Of a stretch of 28,383 nt of DNA, positions 24,956 through 28,383 are shown in pieces (position 1 is the first letter of the stretch; each line of letters begins with the position of its first letter). The translations under genes were made by a program, and so were the position numbers. Source of the DNA: Terriglobia bacterium (GTDB lineage Bacteria > Acidobacteriota > Terriglobia > UBA7540); the NCBI GenBank assembly GCA_030040515.1, contig JASHTO010000061.1:1-28383 (forward strand), in the 5' to 3' direction. The notes beneath the pieces are model-generated. The model had not been told where the DNA came from. It searched no databases and worked only from the letters and a program-made list of their open reading frames with translations.

Positions 24956-25050
24956 TTACCGGCCTGGATCCAGAATCTCCTCTCGTGAAACACAACACTG
25001 CTCCGCCGCGCTCCGATAGGCGGCCTGAACCGCGGCAAACCTACCGCGAC
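24956..25050 (-). pseudogene. C-terminal remnant of a Gfo/Idh/MocA dehydrogenase
   Basis: The minus strand reads FAAVQAAYRSAAEQCCVSRE then EILDPGR and TAA at 24956-24958. The intact dehydrogenase at 7912-8943 ends with FAAVQAAYRSAAERRCVSPS then EIFEPARQ, so this is the last 30 or so codons of a close homologue. Similarity is lost upstream of the phenylalanine. It lies between a spermidine dehydrogenase-like gene and a GH-like gene. Confidence 0.75.
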
Positions 25051-25117
25051 CCCTTTTATTTTCCCCGGAACTTGGGCGTGGCTCCTCTTTGTCGGGCTTA
25101 CCTGGGATTATCCACTG

Positions 25118-27034
25118 TTAGTCGAGCACCGAGTCGAGGAGCTGGCCGACCGCGCGATACGATTCCATGATCGCGCTCTGATGGTTATTGTCACCCGCGA
25201 AATCAGAATGGGAAAATGCGATCCGGCCAAACGGGGCGTTGCGGAGGGCATCGCGCGGAGCTGGCTTTCCGTTGGCTCCGAAGAAAAAGCCAGGCTGGGC
25301 GTTGATGAAAGCGTGCCCCCAGCGATTGAGAACGACGCCGGCGATATCGCGTTGAGCATCAAAACCACTGGGCGCGAACATTTCTGTCATTTGCTCGCGA
25401 ATTCTGCGCTCGTATTCGTGAAAGGGAGTCGTAAGCATCTCGATGCGGCCCCTCTGCCCCTGTTCGGCTATAGGGAGTCCCGCCTTAGCGAAGTCGATGA
25501 AGAAACTCAGAACGGTCGGTAAATCCGGGCCGGCAACGGGTGAGTCGACGCCGAACTTCGCCATTTTACGAACTTCCATGAAACTCCCGATGCCCTCGAA
25601 CCACCGCGCGCCCGAGATTCCCAGCTTGTACATGAAATTCCAATTCCGCACTGCGACATTCGCCACCAGGGAGGGCGCATAGTAGAACTGCGCGTAGGCG
25701 CTCCGACGCTCCGCGTCGAGATCGCGAACCACATGGCGCGTGATAAACCCCCCACCGGCCATGACCACCGTCTTGGCTTTGACGCGATAGGTTCTGCCAC
25801 CCTGCACATAAGTAATCCAAACGAAATCGGATTTGTGCGGCTCGCCCGCGTGCTCCACCTGGACCGCGGTAGACCGCAGACGAATGCGCACCGGCTGACC
25901 TTTACGGTCCAGGGCTTCGAAGTTCACGTGATTCTTCCAGGTCGCTTCCATGCTTCGCGGGCCTTCAATGGCGTCCGGGATCAAGGTCTTCACGATGAGG
26001 CGAATAAGGCCGGAGTTGCCTCCTGGGAACATTTGCGAGCCGTCCCTGGTCGGGACGTTTGCAAACGCATATCGGAAATAGCCCGAAAGCGCATCAGGCC
26101 CTATGCCCACGGATATAGAGGTTTCCTGGGTGAACCAAAGCCGGCAGGTTTCCCGGCTTATGTTAAGGGTCTGCATCAGGTAGTCTTCGTACGTAATGCT
26201 GTCGAGGCGGCGCGAAGCCTCGTCGCCGGGGTACTCGGACTCCCTTGGCCCATGTCCACGATGATAGTCATGCACGCGGAGGAGCTCCTGCTTGATCTGC
26301 TCGGGCCAAGGCGCACCATCCAGATTCTTGCCCCAGGGGTCGACCAGCCAAAGTCCCGGCTGCTTGCTAAACTTCGCGCCAAAGTAAAAACCGAAGGACT
26401 TCGGTGGCGGCGTGACGAACTCCATCTGATAGGGGGTACGGCCGAGAGGGATTTCGGGCGACGGCCCTTGCCAGGTTTGGTATTCCCTGAATGCATCCCA
26501 ATCGAGACCCATCATATCGTAAACACGCTCGAGGAAGCTCATTGGCCAGACTCGTTGAAACTGAACAGAAGCCTGCGGGGCGTAGAGGCGATGACCGTCA
26601 ACGATAAATTCGTTGCGCTGGGCCACGCCACCGAAAATCGGAAGGTTGTCGAGAACCAGGCAAGTGCGCCCTGGCTCCGCCTGGTGGTGGAAGAACAGGG
26701 CAGCCGAGAGACCCGCGAACCCGCCGCCGACGATGACGCAGTCGTAGATTTCGCCGGTTTCAACGGCGTCTGAGGGGACCGTATCGTATTGCCCATCGCG
26801 AACGGCGTGCCCCGCTTGACGAGCTTCCGCGGTGTCGCCGGCCGACCCGCGATAGTCGCCTTCGCCTGTGTAGCCTTCCCACTCGCCAGCATTCTGCGCC
26901 AATAGTTGAGCAGGCGTGACTGCCGACATGAGCAGGCTTCCCGACGCGAGCAATGCGGAGTTAAGAAAGTCCCGGCGGCAGATAGGCTGTCGCATACCGA
27001 GGAGTTTGTCGGTATTTTGATTAGATTCGGACAT
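25118..27034 (-). CDS. Tat-exported FAD oxidoreductase, spermidine dehydrogenase-like (copy 2)
   Basis: 638 residues, ATG at 27034, GGGAGG ten bases upstream. Twin-arginine leader (CRRDFLNSALLASGS, Arg20-Arg21), FAD loop VIVGGGFAGLSAALF (about 100-114), then IFGGVAQRNEFIVDGHRLYAP and, near the C-terminus, NRWGHAFINAQPGFFFG and RIAFSHSDFAGD. It aligns with copy 1 (2797-4710) along its full length at moderate identity, so the duplication is older than that of GH-like B and C. The GYTGEGDYRGSAGDT segment and FGG.AxRNEF support the spermidine dehydrogenase-like group. The probable role is periplasmic oxidation of an amine or sugar-derived alcohol, with electrons passed to an unknown acceptor. No cytochrome or small subunit is encoded next to it. 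TTGACA lies 49-54 bp upstream of the ATG, but without a good -10. Confidence 0.8.
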   Translation of the reverse strand: MSESNQNTDKLLGMRQPICRRDFLNSALLASGSLLMSAVTPAQLLAQNAGEWEGYTGEGDYRGSAGDTAEARQAGHAVRDGQYDTVPSDAVETGEIYDCVIVGGGFAGLSAALFFHHQAEPGRTCLVLDNLPIFGGVAQRNEFIVDGHRLYAPQASVQFQRVWPMSFLERVYDMMGLDWDAFREYQTWQGPSPEIPLGRTPYQMEFVTPPPKSFGFYFGAKFSKQPGLWLVDPWGKNLDGAPWPEQIKQELLRVHDYHRGHGPRESEYPGDEASRRLDSITYEDYLMQTLNISRETCRLWFTQETSISVGIGPDALSGYFRYAFANVPTRDGSQMFPGGNSGLIRLIVKTLIPDAIEGPRSMEATWKNHVNFEALDRKGQPVRIRLRSTAVQVEHAGEPHKSDFVWITYVQGGRTYRVKAKTVVMAGGGFITRHVVRDLDAERRSAYAQFYYAPSLVANVAVRNWNFMYKLGISGARWFEGIGSFMEVRKMAKFGVDSPVAGPDLPTVLSFFIDFAKAGLPIAEQGQRGRIEMLTTPFHEYERRIREQMTEMFAPSGFDAQRDIAGVVLNRWGHAFINAQPGFFFGANGKPAPRDALRNAPFGRIAFSHSDFAGDNNHQSAIMESYRAVGQLLDSVLD

Positions 27035-27332
27035 GCGTCAAAGCCTCCCTTTTCGAAAGCTGTTTAACTGTGATTTGAATGTCAAAAGAGTAATGAACCA
27101 GAATTTCCGTTTTCAGTTTTCGCCCGAGCAGCAGTATACGCCCCAGCACACTCTGAACTCAATCTCCAGTTGGGTTTTCAGTGCAGGGCCTTCCACGAGC
27201 CATGGAAAGGGCGAGTATTGCCTCTCCGCAGAATCCCAAAACTCGAAACCGACCCTCCTTCGACCTGTGCCTTGGACACTTTCCCTCCCCTGTCTCTTTC
27301 GCCCCCAAAATCTCCTTCGATCTGCGATTCGC
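27035..27332. other. Gap right of the flavoprotein gene
   Basis: About 300 bp with no recognisable gene. It follows the transposase remnant's stop codon on the minus strand, so part is probably the non-coding end of that insertion element. The repeated GAAAACTGAAAACGGAAATT near 27101-27124 (minus strand) could belong to its terminus, but I cannot pair it with another end. Confidence 0.35.
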
Positions 27333-27489
27333 CTACCCAGCGGGTAAGGGCAGCGAGGCGATCCGCCGTACCATAGTCCCAAACAGTCGCCGAGTCAGGT
27401 GGCTCTCGGCCAGGAGCAGCCAGTTGTAACGGGCATGCTTGATCAATCGTCCACCCGGTTTTCACTGGCCGTTTCTGCAAGCTGGTCAC
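27333..27489 (-). pseudogene. C-terminal remnant of an insertion-sequence transposase (IS1380/IS4-like)
   Basis: The minus strand reads GGRLIKHARYNWLLLAESHL, then TRRLFGTMVRRIASLPLPAG and TAG at 27333-27335. This looks like the tail of DDE transposases of the IS1380/IS4 type, which end in a basic KHAR segment and an LAE helix. The preceding residues RPVKTG are in another frame, so one frameshift lies near 27455. Nothing further upstream is recognisable. Family assignment is from memory of the pattern and only moderately sure. Confidence 0.5.
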
Positions 27490-27536
27490 CTTCTAGCGCA
27501 TCTTGAGGATTCCACGTTGATCAAAGAATTCGATCG

Positions 27537-27845
27537 TGAATTCATCACGAGTCGATTCGCGACCGCAACCTCATGCGAAGACACTTGTGGCGCGCGTGCA
27601 CGCGATTGGGGATTCTGCGGTTCGGCTGGCATTAGCTCCGTCACACCTTCAGCACGTACAACGGCAATGCGGGTGTTGCCGTGCCTGTTCTCCAATCCCT
27701 GCTTGGGCACGCGAGTCCCGAGACCACCATGATTTACACGCACCCTCTGGAACACGTGAAACCGCAGGCTGTTGAGGATTTGGCCCGCTTGTTGTTCCCC
27801 AATGTTCCCTCGGAACCGATCTTGATAACCAAGGAAGTGAGCTAA
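27537..27845 (+). pseudogene. Tyrosine recombinase (phage-type integrase) C-terminal domain with premature stop
   Basis: One plus-strand frame reads RDRNLMRRHLWRACTRLGIL, RFGWH, a TAG stop at 27633-27635, then LRHTFSTYNGNAGVAVPVLQ, SLLGHASPETTMIYTHPLEH and on to VPSEPILITKEVS and TAA at 27843-27845. LRHTF holds the catalytic Arg and His, LLGHASPETT the third motif (His) and MIYTH the nucleophile Tyr. A single stop interrupts an otherwise well-kept catalytic domain. The core-binding N-terminal half is missing or unrecognisable. The gene ends 25 bp from the tRNA-Arg 3' fragment, the usual place for an integrase beside its attachment site. Confidence 0.8.
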
Positions 27846-27870
27846 TCCAATGAGACATCAGGGGTTAAGT

Positions 27871-27918
27871 TGGTACGCCCGGGGTGATTCGAACACCCGA
27901 CCCCTTGCTTCGTAGGCA
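27871..27918 (-). tRNA. 3' fragment of tRNA-Arg(ACG): probable integration (att) scar
   Basis: On the minus strand this holds an anticodon loop CTACGAA (anticodon ACG at 27911-27913), the 3' anticodon stem GCAAG, a 5-base variable loop GGGTC, a perfect T-arm (GGGTG-TTCGAAT-CACCC), the 3' acceptor strand CGGGCGT, A and CCA. The 5' half is absent: beyond 27918 the DNA no longer pairs with the stem, and no ACGCCCG acceptor strand or D-arm follows. A fragment starting at the anticodon loop and ending in CCA is the classical product of integrase-mediated insertion into a tRNA gene. It is not a functional tRNA. Confidence 0.8.
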
Positions 27919-28176
27919 CTCGCCCACCTGATCCATTTGGGAAGGGATCGGCGGTACGGGCTTCGGGTAGGGGCGAACGGAAACGCAGCCGAACAAGTTG
28001 CATATGCTGGGAATAGGCGCTTAATAAGTGCGATACTCCATTGATTGTGGCTATCCCACCGACGTCATTAAGTTTGGGCTATTTCCATACCGGAAACAAA
28101 GAGCTGCATGCGGCCTGGAAGACGCACCCCATTCGAAAATGCACCCCGGCGTGCAATCCGCTAGAGCATTTTCAAT
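27919..28176. other. Gap between tRNA fragment and IS630 end
   Basis: No gene recognised. It contains a GATCC...GGATC hairpin at 27930-27949, two GCACCCC direct repeats (28124-28130 and 28141-28147) and, at its right end, the probable terminus of the IS630 element. Confidence 0.4.
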
Positions 28177-28383
28177 CTAAGTCATGACATATCCGCAAGA
28201 GTCGAAGTAGTTGGTGCACTCGTTTGCGGAGACCGTATTGAGCGATTCCCCGATGGCTTTCCAGAGGGCCTCCCGATCTCGTGCGGCGGCTTTGCGGAGC
28301 CGGGCCTTCAGTTTGGAAAAGAGCTTTTCGATGGGGTTCAGGTCCGGTGAGTAGGGGGGTAGATATTGGACCCGCGCTCCGCT
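28135..28383 (-). mobile_element. IS630-family insertion sequence, one end (continues past the window)
   Basis: It comprises the transposase 3' end and a short non-coding margin. GAAAATGC (28135-28142) and GCATTTTC (28166-28173) are inverted copies near the likely terminus, and CCGCTAGAGCATTTTC may be part of the terminal repeat. The exact boundary cannot be set without the other end. Confidence 0.5.
28177..28383 (-). CDS. IS630-family transposase, C-terminal part (truncated by the window edge)
   Basis: 68 codons plus TAG at 28177-28179, open to the window end. The reading starts SGARVQYLPPYSPDLNPIEK and continues LFSKLKARLRKAAARD. LPPYSPDLNPIE is the hallmark around the last catalytic acid (the Glu of NPIE) of IS630/Tc1-type DDE transposases. 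The following helix with KAAARDREALWKAIG and the end NYFDSCGY are typical of this family in soil bacteria. The enzyme cuts and pastes its element into TA sites. The visible part is undamaged, so the element may be intact to the right. Confidence 0.9.
   Translation of the reverse strand, partial: SGARVQYLPPYSPDLNPIEKLFSKLKARLRKAAARDREALWKAIGESLNTVSANECTNYFDSCGYVMT

Noticed and set aside
25733..26773. 346-codon open frame on the plus strand
   Set aside because: It lies wholly antisense to the well-supported flavoprotein gene (copy 2), has no ribosome site and no recognisable domain. Long antisense frames are common opposite GC-rich genes.
27871..27960. Complete tRNA-Arg gene on the minus strand
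   Set aside because: The 5' anticodon stem pairs at only three of five positions, and no D-arm or 5' acceptor strand (ACGCCCG) is present, so only the 3' half is real.
1..28383. CRISPR array, rRNA, riboswitch or phage structural genes
   Set aside because: No regularly spaced direct repeats, no rRNA-like sequence, no recognisable aptamer upstream of the transport or catabolic genes, and no capsid or tail genes.

Overview
The window looks like an accessory, carbohydrate-focused region of a soil-type Acidobacteriota chromosome (Solibacteres/Bryobacterales-like). The lineage is an inference. It rests on remnants of Oar-like TonB receptors with a carboxypeptidase-regulatory domain, several Tat-type leaders, DUF4038-type and related glycosidase-like proteins, and palindromic intergenic repeats. 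Almost every gene lies on the minus strand, so the locus reads from high to low coordinates. The only sizeable plus-strand gene is a flavin amine/amino-acid oxidase at 17489-18643.

Layout from the right: 27.3-28.4 kb is a mobile-element scar. It holds the end of an IS630-family transposase, a 48-nt 3' fragment of tRNA-Arg(ACG), a tyrosine recombinase pseudogene 25 bp from that fragment, and a decayed transposase tail. Next come a Tat-exported flavoprotein resembling spermidine dehydrogenase (25.1-27.0 kb), a remnant of a Gfo/Idh/MocA dehydrogenase, two tandem secreted glycosidase-like proteins (GH-like C and B), an MFS carrier and an enolase-superfamily dehydratase/racemase. After the convergent plus-strand oxidase and about 1 kb of debris follow GH-like A (Tat leader), an APC permease, an AraC regulator overlapping an SMP-30 lactonase, a D-threonine aldolase-like PLP enzyme, a TIM-barrel isomerase/epimerase, a Gfo/Idh/MocA dehydrogenase, a deletion remnant of the GH-like gene, a hydroxypyruvate isomerase-like protein and a transaldolase. 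The left end carries another GH-like remnant, a MITE-like element, a TonB receptor fragment, a second spermidine dehydrogenase-like flavoprotein, a GH5-like protein lacking the expected acid/base Glu, and a truncated DUF4038 protein.

Inferred function: secreted GH-A-type enzymes release a glycan- or glycoside-derived sugar, the MFS and APC carriers import products, and a cytoplasmic oxidative route (dehydrogenase, lactonase, enolase-type dehydratase, aldolase/isomerase, transaldolase) feeds central metabolism under AraC control. The substrate cannot be read from sequence. The most distinctive material is an expanding and decaying family of glycosidase-like proteins (three intact, two remnants), two Tat flavoproteins in the same locus, and traces of block duplication (flavoprotein, Gfo dehydrogenase, GH-like) with insertion-element remains.
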